From: Epinephelus fuscoguttatus
Taxonomy: Eukaryota > Chordata > Actinopteri > Perciformes > Serranidae
Direction: 5' to 3'
NCBI RefSeq assembly: GCF_011397635.1
Contig: NC_064759.1
Coordinates: 23,336,428 to 23,400,427, forward strand
Length of the DNA stretch: 64,000 nt
Shown here: in pieces, positions 1 through 10,620 of the stretch
Numbering within the stretch: position 1 is the first letter of the stretch
Layout: every line of letters starts with the position of its first letter
The notes under the pieces: model-generated
What the model was told of the DNA's origin: nothing
Database searches by the model: none
What the model saw: the letters and a program-made list of their open reading frames with translations, nothing else
Position numbers and translations under genes: made by a program

Positions 1-24
1 AGAAGAGGGCTCTGGAACTAATGG
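1..24 (+). CDS. hdac9: hdac9 partial exon (3' end only)
   Basis: The window opens inside an exon. Read in the phase fixed by the next exon it gives (K)KRALELM plus one base, then a donor gtatgt at 25-30. Joined to the exon at 359 the split codon becomes GAC (D), giving ..KKRALELMD-STPTNS. This aligns with the human HDAC9 stretch FKKRMFEVTES before its Ser/Pro linker. The intron is 25-358 (334 bp). The piece is only 24 bp, so the call rests on phase, donor and context. Confidence 0.8.
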
Positions 25-3000
25 GTATGTAATGTTTTTGGCTATGTGTTGACATTTTTTTTCTTGTTACAACATATGCTGAAAATTGTCTACAACTTAT
101 TATCTAGTGCTTTAAATGTTCTGCAAGAACATAGTTGTAGTTGTTTCAGAGCTGCATAATAATCAGTCATTTTGCAATGCAGTAGCATATTATGGTCATT
201 GCACTTTCATGAAAGAAAGACCATTGTAATCAGGCAGCCATGACCGTACACATTAAACTGTTGTGAGGCTGCAGCTGTTGTGCCAAGCCTCTGTGTATGT
301 GTGTTGTGTGTTGAGTGTGAGCATGCATACTGTGTCTAAACTCCTTGATGTTTCGTAGACTCGACGCCCACTAACAGTGCCCCCGGCTCTGGCCCCAGCT
401 CTCCCATAGGGGCCTCCAGTGCCTTGGGGGCTGAAAATGGGCCCTCCTCTCTGCCTACTACCACAAAAACTGAGGTATGTCTATAAATCATCCACACTGC
501 TTTTGATTTGCCAAAAAATGAAGCAAAAGTCATATGGCTGTTGTTATTCCGCATGCAAATCATTTGAATATCAAAACTATACTTTGATGTCAGGGCACTA
601 AATGCCTGTCTGCCCTTCTGCTTGCAGCTATAAAAACAGCCAGTTGTCCTCTGTCTGTTACACTCCAGTGAAAATGGCTCCCCACACTGACATTAAAGAG
701 GCACAGCTTGACCCACATGTCTGATTACCTCAAGTTTGCTTATGTAGAGATGACACATTATGCAGTGCAAAAACAACAGTAGAAATTAATGCTGCACATT
801 AAAGCTGCACATTTTGCTATCCAACATTTTTCTTCCAGATGTGCTGTACAATCAGTTTTATGTTTTGAAAAAAAAAAAAAACATCTTTAGTTTGGCTGTA
901 AGGTTGCTGTTGGCTTGTCATTGTATTTCTGTCATTGGCTTGGCGGCATGCCTCCTCTGAGTTCTTCGGAGGCGTTTTGCAATGGATTCATGGCTGAGTT
1001 ACTGACCAGAGCTCCCCTTGGACTGAGCTTACAAAGCAGACCATTATAGAGGGTGGCAGATATGACACATCTCTGAACAATCTTAACAGAACAGCTGTGT
1101 TTTCCTTAACCGTCGATGTTTACTCTCCCAGGGATGTCCAACGACACAGAGAAGGGGGAGACGCCCTGACACCGGGCTGAAGGTTGGCGCTTAGGGAGGC
1201 AGACGAACTGTGGAGTTTAATTGATATCCCAGGCACTGGTAGCCAAAGACACCCACATGCTAACAACATAAACACACAGGATTGCTATTATATCAGCCTG
1301 AGCTGAGGCTCTCATGAAAGTCATTGGTGGACTGTGGGGCAACCCGTAGACCTCATGCCTGTTGCAAAAGCAAGGCATGTTTGTGCACCGTTACATTAGG
1401 TATCCTTTTTCAGAGGGAACGGGTCCCTCGGGTCAAATATGGGCCGGATATCCACATACAGGTCACTGAGTACTGGTAGGGGTTGGAAGGATAAACATGG
1501 CTGTTCCAAAACCACATGCTGGCCTGCTTCTCTGCTGGGTACAGGAAGTATGCCCCAGTGCTGATGTTCTCTGAGAGAGTAGCCTGAGGGTGGGGACCGG
1601 GGAGTAAGAACAGGCAGCAGGCCGACTGGGGACTGAAGAACTGAAGGTGGAGCGGTAGATTTAGAGGTGCAGTGTTTTGTAATAGCGTATCATCCTCCCT
1701 GGTGCCATTCTGTGACACTCCAGGAAACTGTTGCTGCATGCCACTCCTTTATATCATGAAAACTCATACCTTTCCCTTTGCAGCAGGGCGGGCTGTTGTT
1801 CGTCATAGTGCATTAACATTTATGCCACTGCTCATGTTGTCTTTTGAAATTGTCCATAGTGGATTTTTAAATCTGTCGCCTCCTCCTAAATCTCTCTGTC
1901 TTTGCTTTGTCCTGTGTGTTTGATGCAGAGATGGCCTTCCCAGCCCAGATTGTTCCGACCTGAGGGCTCTGTGTCGATGCTGAGCTTATACACATCTCCC
2001 TCCTTACCCAACATCTCCTTGGGGCTTTCCACTGCATCCTCGCCCATTAGTGTAAGTACAAATTTTTCAGATATTCTTAGATAACGTGTGTTTTGATTTG
2101 ATTTGACATGATTTAAAATCTTCCTTAATACACCAGTTTAGTGGTTCACGAGTGGCAAGTTTTTCTGCTAAGTCTGTGAGTTGAAAAACCTGCCATCAGT
2201 GGCTGTCTGGGTTCTCTGTACGACCACAGGTCACTGACCTGTGGCCCCAAATGGTTTTATCGCCCTTAGATAAATATTGTTCTGCAGTGTCTTGTGTCAG
2301 GCATGCTCTTATCTTCCTCTATTACCTCATTTATCACAGCTTTTTAAAAGGCCAAGTCCACTCAAGTGCAACTCCTGATAACACAGCACATGATATATCA
2401 TCTTTTAGCTCTCAGGCACATTCCACAGAGGCCTGTTCATCAGCTGCAGGGACTTCTAACCATTGATGGTCTCTGATTTCATCATTGCCTCATTTGTAGC
2501 TACAAGAATCATTTTCATTCACAAAAAAAAACAGTTGATAGTATTGAATTTGGCTTGTCAAAATGAACCCGTTTGATCTAACCAAAATGAAAAGAGTCTT
2601 TGTCTGTCTGTCTGTCTGTCTGTCTGGATGTCTCTCCTTTGATTTCTCGACAACCATTCATCCTATCAACTTTACACTTGGCGGGTGTATTGCTGAGGAC
2701 CCAAGGAAGTGCGGTGTGGCATGTGAGCTCTTGTAATCAGACATATTTACGAGAGGTGTGTTACTACTGTCAGAAGTACACACTGTGTAGTGTATTGAGA
2801 GGGGAGCCCTGTTTATCGGTATAACGCCAAACTGCATGCTGGGTACAGCTCTCTCTCTGTTGTTTGCTACAGCTCACTTCCTGTTGCTTGCCACACTGCA
2901 TTCAAGAACAGAAGAAGAAACAGAGACTGTAGTAAAGTCAAACATTTCAAGCATGAGCCTTTTAACTTTTGTTCCCAGAAATATCCTGGCTTTTACTTTA

Positions 3001-6000
3001 CCGAGGCCCTAAAATGTTTGTGTGAGCTTTTACATTCAAACGATGATGTACTCGTGTTGTTAAGGGAAGCAACTATGTCATGGCAGGTGTGTTGTTCAGG
3101 ACTCAAGGAAGTGCAGTGTCAAATGTTAGATTGTTTAGATGAGCGGTTCTCGAAAAAGTTGCAAGCAGCAATACCAGAGGCCAAGCAATTAGCCTATTCT
3201 GAACAGGCACAGTTTCAACAGGCACTGTACGAGTGTCCCACAAGTCATTATAAGTGACTATCAGTACCAGTACTACCACATGTGCAGTGTGAATTAAAGA
3301 ATAACCATTACTTTGTCGTCTTGGTTTCTTCTCTCAGGCTGCCATTGGGTTGAAGGACAGATCGACAGAAATCAAGCATGGGCTGCCCGGTCACCTGCTG
3401 GGCCCCGTGCCCCTTCAAACAGGCCTTGAGTCTAAAGTGAGCCCCAGTCACCAGGCCCTCCTCCAACACCTCCTCCAGAAGGAGCAGATGAGGCAGCAGA
3501 AGATGCTTTCCTCTGGTGAGACTGCATCACATGATGTTAAACATTACATTAGGTTGCCATTCATCATGCTACATATTGCTGTACTTTAAATTAAAGTACA
3601 ATTTGACTTGAAAAGAAACTTAATACTAGTTTTGATTTTTTTCTGTCAAGGCCAAGGCACCATTTCTTCCCATCCTCAGTCCCCTCTGGCCATGAAGGAT
3701 CGCCCCTCCAGCAGTCGGCCTAAACTACCAAAACACCGGCCCTTGAACCGGACCCAGTCTGCGCCACTGCCTCAGAACACACTGGCCCAGCTTGTCATCC
3801 AGCAGCAACACCAGCACTTCCTGGAGAAACAGAAACAGTACCAGCAGCAGATCCATATAAATAAGGTATTGTGCTGCTCATCAATATTCAAATCACAGGG
3901 GATGATTTTGACTTTCAAATTGCTTTTCACAGCATTCCCCATTCCTCTTTAGGTCTCGTGAGGTCTTATTTTACTGCAGGGAGTCTGATTTAATCATTTT
4001 AAGCACACAAATGCTGATCTATTTTTAGTATTTTGTAAAAGCATTTGTGGTAGCTCAGGTTTACAGACTCTAGCTGTTGTCTGTTCTTCCCTGGAATCCT
4101 GGTGTTATTTCTGCGAAGCAAAGAACTTCTGCCTGACTTCAAATGGGGAAGAAATGCTTCCCCTGCACTAATTCTGTTATTATAGCTTAAGGCATCAGTG
4201 TTGTTCACATGCTAACTCTGTGAAATTCAATTCAGCTAAGTTCAAATGAAGGAAAAAGTGCCCAGAATACATTTTGTTCCTCTGTGGCAATATTTGTGTT
4301 TCTGTTAGCTGGCCGAGGTGACCTCGCTATACACAGAGTGTAATTATTCTGGTGAGGGACGTGTGTGAGGTGGCAGACACTGTGAAAGGCAGCATTGTGT
4401 GAGCTCACATACTGATGTGTCCCAACGCTGGGCCCTGAAAGAGCCATGGGAACTATAGAGCAACTCTTACCTAGAAGTAATAAAAAGCACAAAGCACCAC
4501 AAGCACTTATTGAGTTGTACAGGTCAGATGTACAGCTTTAACTGCTGCAGTTTCTGTTTGAATTCCTCTGTAACACTAAAAATAGCCAACATGTGTCAGT
4601 ACCAGGCAGCTGAAATTAGTTTTAATATCAGCTGTAATTATTGAAGTACCTCATGAAGTTGATTTGATTTGAAAAGAGCTTTGGAATAATTGCGACATCT
4701 TGTCTAGAAACACGTGAACAGGCCCTGCTCTGATCACTCAGGCCAATGAGATCGCAAGTAAAGCCTCTTTAAGTAGAGGTTATAAATGGCCACTAATCAG
4801 GGATGAGCCCTCAGTGTTTATTGAGAGGGATCTCCGAAACATTGCCCTAATTAATTTCCTAGCAGAGGCTTGTCTACAGTTGTTTTTAAACGTCCTTCAG
4901 TGCCTGCAACAGTAGGGGGCACTGATGGAAAGTTACAAGAGCTTAGGGATTTTAGGAAGCGCCATGAGCAGTGTGTACGAATGCCAAGCTAAGAAGGCTA
5001 ATTCTTATGGCTGAAAGGGTATTTTTATAAGGCCTACATTCTGTAGACAGTAATGTTGTTGGTTATCAGCTGGGGTAGGCTCTTCTCACTCCTGCTCTTG
5101 GAGCCCTCTTGTGGCAGACTTATTAAATCATGACACCATTACAGTAATTCTAAACTGAGCAGAGCTGCCATACACAGAAGCATCCCTCTGCACAGAGTTA
5201 CTTTGTCAGCAGACATGCCTCTGCTTCTGGTAACGAATATTTAAGAACAAATTTTGCATTATTTCACTCTGGAAAATCTAGTTTTACAGCTATTTAACTT
5301 GTTTTAATCAATGCAGAAATGTCCTTTCAACATTTTGATGTCTCTGCTACTTAGCTACAGGTGCACCTGTCAATCAAAAGAATTAATACTCTGATTGATT
5401 TAAAGATCTTTGATGTAAGTAAGATGAAACACACATAGATTTGGATGATGACAGGCTTTAAAACTGCTGCCTTTACAGTGTCATATGCTCTCTTCATAGC
5501 CTCCTCAGCAAGCCTAAACAATAACATGCTCTCTTCACCTTGTACCTCGGTGCCACTGTTTGCAAAACATAGCCTCAATTTACCGGAGAAAACATGATTT
5601 ACTGTAGGCAGGACTGTACATTTTGAACTGGTCTTTATAAAATAAAGCAAGTGTGTGACACTGATCCACTTACCTGGGACAGCCACTATTATTGAAAAGT
5701 GTTAACTCACATAAAAGCCTGGAACAATGGCTATTCTGTTTCCAGCTCTAAACCTCCTAAAATATAATTTGCTAAAGCCACTAACCATAAACTTTGTCAG
5801 TTTGACAGTTGCCTTTTTAAATGATTAAAGCTTCAGTAGCTTTATTACATGTGGGTACAGCTGGTTGTTAGCAGTTGTCAGTACAAATACTCATGGCTGT
5901 CAAATAAGAGCTTAGAAGTTAATGTGGATATGACACATTTGTGGGTTATTTATATGGTAACGGAGAGTGTTAAGAGTTTGATGTAGTGATTTCATTAGAT

Positions 6001-6832
6001 ATTTGGCACATGAGGATATGTCTCTGTAAGTGTTTTTGTTTGTTTTTTGACATCCAAATAGATCGAAAATAGCTAAGTATTATTAAATGGCTATGAAGAG
6101 GCAGCTGAAGAATGTACCTTTGTTTTAAAATGTCTTAAACAAATCCTACTGCTATTCTTTGGACCCATTTGCATGTTTAATATTGTTTTTGATAATTATT
6201 AAGTCAATTCGGGGGTGCCTGGTGGCCTTAGTGGGTAGAGCAGGTGTCCCATATATGAAATAGTGTCCTTCCTGCAGCATCTGTGGGTTCAACTCCAGCT
6301 TGTCAAGGATAGAATATAGTGTAAGTTAGAGTCAAAATAAACCTAAAAGGAGAAATTAAAGGAGAAATTACAAGAATGTTGGTATGAAATATATAAAAAA
6401 GAATTTTCTTTCTGCTTTGCTCTGATAATAAGTTGATATTTAAAGATCATTGGCTGCAGGATGTCATCATTAATGTGGAGCTGCTGTGTTTTGCAGCTGC
6501 TATCCAAGTCCATTGAGCAGTTACGTCAGCCCAATGCACACCTGCAGGAGTCAGAGGAAGAGCAGGAGGAGCAGCAGCACAGAGAGCTAACAGAGAGCAT
6601 GCAGGAGGACAGGCTGCCCCCTGGAGGAGTCATCCGGAAGCACACGCTGAGTAGCAGCAGCAGCAGTGGCTCGAGCGGCGAGCTCCCCGACGCTCACTAC
6701 GGGGTCATCAAGGTCAAGGAGGAGCCGGTTGACAGTGAGGATGAGGGTCTGACCAATCAGGGCTTAGAGGCAGAGCAGAGCACCTATCTCCACCAGGTCA
6801 AAGGACGGTTGGTGATAAGAGCCATGATCTGA
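1..6832 (+). CDS. hdac9: hdac9 (MITR/HDRP-type class IIa HDAC, 3' part of the spliced CDS; exons listed separately)
   Basis: Six exons (1-24, 359-474, 1929-2051, 3338-3515, 3651-3865, 6497-6832) join in frame with GT/AG introns. The product matches the regulatory N-terminal half of class IIa HDAC9. Blocks in order are a Ser/Pro-rich linker (PGSGPSSP), [33 protein letters not shown], the 14-3-3/CaMK site block [23 protein letters not shown] and [14 protein letters not shown]. In vertebrates this protein represses MEF2 targets in the nucleus and leaves on CaMK/PKD phosphorylation. The MEF2-binding and coiled-coil N-terminus must lie left of the window. The frame ends with a short tail instead of the 'PFLEP...' linker and deacetylase domain, as in the mammalian MITR isoform. 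No downstream catalytic exon was recognised. The paralogue letter (9a/9b) is not assignable from this window alone, although hdac9b is my guess. Confidence 0.93.
359..474 (+). CDS. hdac9: hdac9 exon: Ser/Pro/Gly-rich linker
   Basis: The acceptor is tttcgtag (351-358) and the donor gag|gtatgt. The exon is 116 bp and completes a split codon, then runs 38 codons and ends in phase 0. The peptide contains PGSGPSSP, identical to the human HDAC9 motif, followed by a variable stretch ending in TTTKTE. This linker separates the N-terminal MEF2/14-3-3 region from the middle repression region. Confidence 0.92.
1929..2051 (+). CDS. hdac9: hdac9 exon: [10 protein letters not shown] block
   Basis: The acceptor is tgatgcag and the donor agt|gtaagt. 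The exon is 123 bp, 41 codons, phase 0 at both ends. The peptide carries [17 protein letters not shown], nearly identical to human [17 protein letters not shown], which is conserved in HDAC4/5/9. The flanking residues ([14 protein letters not shown]) diverge from human. The intron before is 1454 bp and the one after is 1286 bp and holds dispersed repeats. Confidence 0.95.
2590..3290. repeat. Dispersed repeat of unassigned class in an hdac9 intron, with a TCTG microsatellite
   Basis: It starts with a (TCTG)n run (2600-2626). Two related segments, around 2683-2727 and 3077-3122, share the core caaggaagtgc preceded by a ggtgt(a/g)ttg-like stretch, so part of the unit is present twice. I recognise the 'tttctcgacaaccatt' and 'aagtgcagtgt' pattern as common in teleost genomes but cannot name the family. 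A 79-codon frame inside it (3018-3257) has no features of a real gene. Confidence 0.55.
3338..3515 (+). CDS. hdac9: hdac9 exon: [15 protein letters not shown] helix
   Basis: The acceptor is ttctctcag and the donor tctg|gtgaga. The exon is 178 bp, 59 codons plus one base (phase 1). Its C-terminal half, [20 protein letters not shown], matches human [20 protein letters not shown]. The N-terminal half ([18 protein letters not shown]) is divergent, as is usual for this part of the family. An earlier frame at 3018-3257 lies upstream in the intron and is repeat-derived, not part of the gene. Confidence 0.95.
3651..3865 (+). CDS. hdac9: hdac9 exon: 14-3-3 site RTQSAPLP and Gln-rich segment
   Basis: The acceptor is ttctgtcaag and the donor aataag|gtattg. 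The exon is 215 bp, phase 1 to phase 0, after a very short 135 bp intron. It encodes HPQSPLA, then [17 protein letters not shown], then [20 protein letters not shown] and YQQQIHINK. The serine of RTQSAP is the conserved 14-3-3-binding CaMK/PKD target that controls nuclear export in class IIa HDACs. Nearly every residue after the first 20 matches human HDAC9. Confidence 0.97.
4680..6200. other. hdac9 intron interior; partly repeat-poor
   Basis: There is no coding signal. The stretch 4725-4890 is non-repetitive and contains homeodomain-like TAATTA/ATTAAT cores (for example ccctaattaatttcc near 4845-4860). It is a candidate conserved element, but conservation cannot be tested here. Confidence 0.3.
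6211..6306 (+). mobile_element. Degraded tRNA-derived SINE
   Basis: It contains an A-box-like 'ttagtgggtagagcag' and a degenerate B box 'gggttcaactcc'. The middle, cccatatatgaaatagtg..ctgcagca, matches the better-preserved SINE at 48474-48667 (cccatgtatagaggtggtg..ctgcagca). It is older and lacks the 3' tail. Confidence 0.6.
6497..6832 (+). CDS. hdac9: hdac9 terminal coding exon with MITR-type C-terminus
   Basis: The acceptor is gtgttttgcag at 6496, after a 2631 bp intron. It encodes [12 protein letters not shown], an acidic Glu/Gln stretch, a serine run ([10 protein letters not shown]) and [16 protein letters not shown], then QSTYLHQ and the tail [11 protein letters not shown] with TGA at 6830-6832. 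The VKEE at 6713-6724 fits a psi-K-x-E SUMO site followed by an acidic patch, as in HDAC4/9. In full-length HDAC9 the exon would splice just after the residues equal to HQ. Here the sequence at that point is cag|gtcaaa (6794-6802), a weak donor, and reading continues. Human MITR does the same and ends in a comparable short tail (VIGKDLAPGFVIKVII, from memory). Confidence 0.93.
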   Translation: MLSKSIEQLRQPNAHLQESEEEQEEQQHRELTESMQEDRLPPGGVIRKHTLSSSSSSGSSGELPDAHYGVIKVKEEPVDSEDEGLTNQGLEAEQSTYLHQVKGRLVIRAMI

Positions 6833-6911
6833 GAAGGGAAGAGGATGAGATCACACACTTGCAACATTCGCAGATAAACAAGTCTCCACAAACATCTACA
6901 TCACTTCAGTT

Positions 6912-6927
6912 TACACACATACACACA

Positions 6928-6959
<32 letters not shown>
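6912..6959 (+). repeat. (CA)n microsatellite in the hdac9 3' UTR
   Basis: A near-perfect CA dinucleotide array with a few interruptions, inside the 3' UTR and therefore transcribed. Confidence 0.95.
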
Positions 6960-8501
6960 GCAGCCATTGCACAGTAGGCCAGCTCTCCCTGTCACGACAT
7001 ATGACCCCTTTTCACTCAGCTGCAGCCCACACTCTAAGACTCTCTGTTTGTGATCTTTGTGTAGTGATTTCTGTAAAATATGTACGTTTCACTTTTGTGT
7101 ATATAATAAGAAGACAATTTAGACCGTTCTTTTAAAGAGCTGCTTTGGTCGTCTAGACTCCTCTCAACTTACAAAAAGTTGTTTGTACATATACTTTGGA
7201 TTTAGCATCAAAGATGATTTCTAGAGGGGACGGTTGAACAGGTGTACAGCTTTGAAGAGCCAACTTATGTCCCCATTGTGTACATTTTTGCCATTTAATA
7301 TTTGAAAGCTCTTCACTTTAACTTTGAGAGTTATCATAAAGTTTGTTAAAGAATTTAAAACACTACATACTCCGCTGTTCTCAGAAATCTGTGATGATGT
7401 TCCACATTAAGTGGTCTCAAAACTGAAATAATAATGAACATCTGTCTTAGAGAGAATGTATACTTAAATCCGAACCGGGGGCGCTCCCTTAAGGCGGACT
7501 TTTTGCGCTAGGAGAGATATTGCCATTGGAATATGGTCCGCTGCTCATATTGCAATTTGAAGGATAAAGCACTAAATCCCTGCTTGGGTGTGCAGGCATC
7601 TCCCAACACACCCCGAAGTCTCCATGTCTCTCTTTCAGAGCGGTCCCAGAGCCAGGGCCCTGTGTTAAGCCGAGCTCTCCTCCCTCTCTCCCTCTGGGTC
7701 CAAATCAAAGCTCGGCGGGTTCCTGCCCAGCTTTCAGCAGAGGAGTCAGACAGAGAGAAAGAGAGAGAGGGCCGGGCAGGAAATGCCTTCTAGAAGCCAG
7801 GAGTTGGAGTGATTCATGTGTGCAGGAATGTTGAGAGAGGAGGACCTAGGGTTGGAGGAGTCCAAGGGGCCAGGCTTGAGAATTGATTTACTGTCAAGGC
7901 GAATTACAAAGTGAGTGGGGATATGGTTAAGGGAGTCCCTTTTAAAGGGAATCGCTTCCTTCGTATTCCCACATGGCATGCTTACCTCAACAAGCAGGTT
8001 TGATGTTACTTCAATAAAAAAAAACCCGGACGGGACCTTGCTTCTTCTTTTTTCTTTCTTCGAGCCTGTTTTCCCCTGAAAGTGCCCATTGCAACATGTA
8101 TAGTCTGTCTTAAAGTGATCAATCAAATGTATTGCATAGCCGTAAACCTTCCTGTTTCATTTGTACCGTCGACTAAATGTAAAAAAAACAAAAAGCAAAA
8201 AAAAAAACAACAAAAAACAAAAACGCTAGTATGAGGTTCTGTGTTTGGATCCATGTGAAAATCAAAACTGTCTGTCTTATACTGTACATTCAGATTGTCC
8301 GGTTTTAATGTTTTTAGTGTAAGTAAACACAATCAGAACAATGTGAGTCTTGTTGTCTTGCTCCTTTGATTTGTTTGTAACGAGAACCCCTTTGCTGCCA
8401 GTGGGGGGGGAGAAGAGGGGGTTGGGGAATCCTGTGGTCTGTTCATAGCAGTTTGCATTTCTTCTCTTTCTTGCCTTGTGTGATAAACCTTTCTTTTTTA
8501 A

Positions 8502-8507
8502 AATAAA
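8502..8507 (+). promoter_or_regulatory. poly(A) signal AATAAA for hdac9
   Basis: Canonical AATAAA in tttaaaataaagttc, the last such signal on the + strand before the long non-coding interval. It is followed by GT-rich sequence (cttcgtgtgtccgtcg, about 8543-8559), consistent with a downstream element. Confidence 0.6.
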
Positions 8508-8525
8508 GTTCATTTACCTCTGAGG

Positions 8526-10147
8526 TTCTGCTGCAAATCATTTCTTCGTGTGTCCGTCGTATTAAGGGGTTGTATGGAAAAAAAGCAAAAACACATTACT
8601 GCATTAAGTCTTTTAGGAAACTTTCAAACTTTCTGTTTTGCATCTTAATTCACAATTATATTCCTAATGATTTTAATATCATCTCAAATGGACTGCCTAA
8701 ATCATTAGGCCGGGTTGCTTTTCCCACACTATAACCCAACTCTTTATTTTCAGGGGATCTTTGTAACCCTTTAAAGGGAGCTCAAGAGGCTTTCAAAACA
8801 TGTCTTTGATGTTAGCAAGCAAGGCTCCTTGTGGCAGTATTAGAGCAGTCAAGATAAGGTGAGCTGCAAGAGGGTGATATATTACTTGCGCAGATTCTTT
8901 CAAACCAAGCTTAAGCAATTTCACAGCAAGCTTAGTTCATGGGACTGGCCTGATATGCTATACACGCAATGATGAGACTGGAAAAGTTCACTCATAGTCT
9001 AATGTTGCCCTCTGCAGAGCTGAGAACATCTTTCAAATGACTGCCTGCTCTTTGCTTCACTTTGTACATAATGGCTCATGCCAGACCTTTAATCGGGTGT
9101 TATATAAAACAATGCATTTTATACAAACTCTTTTATAAAACTTTTATGAGAGCTCCTAAAGTATTTTCACAAAGGTATAGAGTTACATCACATTAGGAAG
9201 TATTTGAGTTGAATGAGACACTGACTCTTTCTTAAGTAGATTCCATCTGTCTTGGGCTTCAGGCCCTTGTGATTTTAAATGAGCTGTTACAAAGGCAGAA
9301 AAAATAACGAAGCCCAAATCCATCTGTGCTGCCCCTCCCTGGCTGCCCATAGAGCCAGTTGTAAAAGCAAACAAGCATTTTTAAAGGTGTAAGGAAGTAA
9401 GGACGACATAAGCCCACCTATTTCCTCTAAATGGATTAGACTCTAAGTGAGGCCTGAATTTTTATCACCTACAGTGCTGTAAAAACGAGGCTTTCTGGAT
9501 GCAGTGTGCTCATACATGCAAGAATGTGTTAGAGACGGCAGTAATGATGACTTTGCAGAGTGTAAAATCAGGTGGCTTTATTTCTAATGCACAAGGATCA
9601 ACAGGAAAACATGTTCTTATAATTGAAAGCCTGCCAAATCATGTAATAATGTCTCAGTGTTTGGAAGGACAGTGAGAGTGAAATCTACTCTAAGCACTGC
9701 ATCGCTGACAACACTTAAAACCCAGGGGCTTACGTATATATTCTTACCACATGAATGAGGCCTAATAGCACAAACCTCATGAATTAAGTTAAATTTGTTG
9801 TGTCAGCTTTCTATACATGTGCTCCTTTGTAATTTATCTCATTGCATCCAACTGATTCTTACACCAGAGATCCAAACTGACTCTAAATAACTGCCACTGA
9901 CAACTGCTAAATATTGATTAAAAAGAGAAAGTCCCGAGTAGAAGTAGACCACGTACCCCTCCACTGGTTGAGTAACGTAGCTTTGAAGCTCAGGCTGTTG
10001 GCTGGAGGTTTAATGTTTCAGCATCATGGCAAGTACACACCCCACACATTACACCCTAACCTCTGAGGAGAGGAAATACCACAAGATGACAGGTCTTGAA
10101 CTTAAAAATGATGAATCTTTTACATTTCTTTTCCCGTTTCATATCCA
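8526..10147. other. Non-coding interval after hdac9; nothing definite
   Basis: No exon with paired splice sites and a recognisable peptide was found on either strand. The base composition is ordinary with few repeats. It would be the first place to expect HDAC9 linker exons if the catalytic half were retained, and none is visible. Confidence 0.4.
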
Positions 10148-10380
10148 CCATGGGTGGATTATTAGAAAATGGGCCCCTGGGCACTGATATGCAAAGGGCC
10201 TCACCACCCCTCCTATATAGAGGAAAGACTCACAGATTTTGTGGTGGTTTTGTGTGTCTCTGTAGTCGTTATGCAACTTATTGTGTTTTTTTTTTTTTGT
10301 CTTTTTGAGGCAAATTTGTGTCGTTGTTGGTCCTTTTGTGTATCTCTGTGGTTATTTTGTGTCTCTTTGTGATCATTTTC
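10148..10380. mobile_element. MITE-like element with internal minisatellite (GGATGGATTA family), copy 1, truncated
   Basis: It begins ccatgggtggattattag followed by gggcccctgggcac, the same terminus as the inverted end of the copy at 43347-43786. The interior is a degenerate run of units like tttgtgtctctgtggt. The far terminus is missing and the AGTA-family repeat starts directly after it. Confidence 0.6.
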
Positions 10381-10620
10381 AGTGGTGTAATGTAAGAAAT
10401 TAATAATTCTTTGCTGTAATACTTAAGTATTTTTTGGGAGTATTGTACTTTACTTGACGGTCTTATTTTATACAACTTTCACCTTTAGTCCACTACTTTT
10501 CCTAAATAAAATGTACATGTTTACTCCATTACATTGGAGTAAAAATATCTTGCACCAGCTTTATACCAGCATCTATGGACTTCTGCATCCTGAGCATTTT
10601 CTTTACTTCACTACTACAAA
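10381..10620 (+). repeat. AGTA-rich dispersed repeat, copy 1
   Basis: Begins agtggtgtaatgtaag and contains 'taatacttaagtatt', 'gtactttacttga' and 'actccattacatt'. The same succession occurs at 43893-44015 and 51033-51210, and inverted near 26855-26990. The pattern is widespread in teleost genomes. I do not assign a class. Confidence 0.6.

Larger units (their letters stand above)
6833..8525 (+). other. hdac9: hdac9 3' UTR
   Basis: This follows the stop codon directly and has no coding signal. It contains a CA microsatellite (6912-6959) and AT-rich mRNA-like sequence. It ends at an AATAAA (8502-8507) about 20 bases before the likely cleavage site. An internal AATAAA at 8013-8018 could give a shorter form. 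The end is inferred from the signal, not from a transcript. Confidence 0.65.

Noticed and set aside
1132..1200. Acceptor-like ctctcccag followed by a short frame, a possible cassette exon between 474 and 1929
   Set aside because: In the phase set by exon 359-474 it reads a Gly/Arg-rich peptide to an early stop with no HDAC9 match, and no good donor follows.
3018..3257. 79-codon frame in the hdac9 intron ([10 protein letters not shown]..) that could be taken for an extra exon
   Set aside because: It lies within a dispersed repeat (a related segment is at 2683-2727), has no matching splice sites in phase, and has no counterpart in HDAC9.
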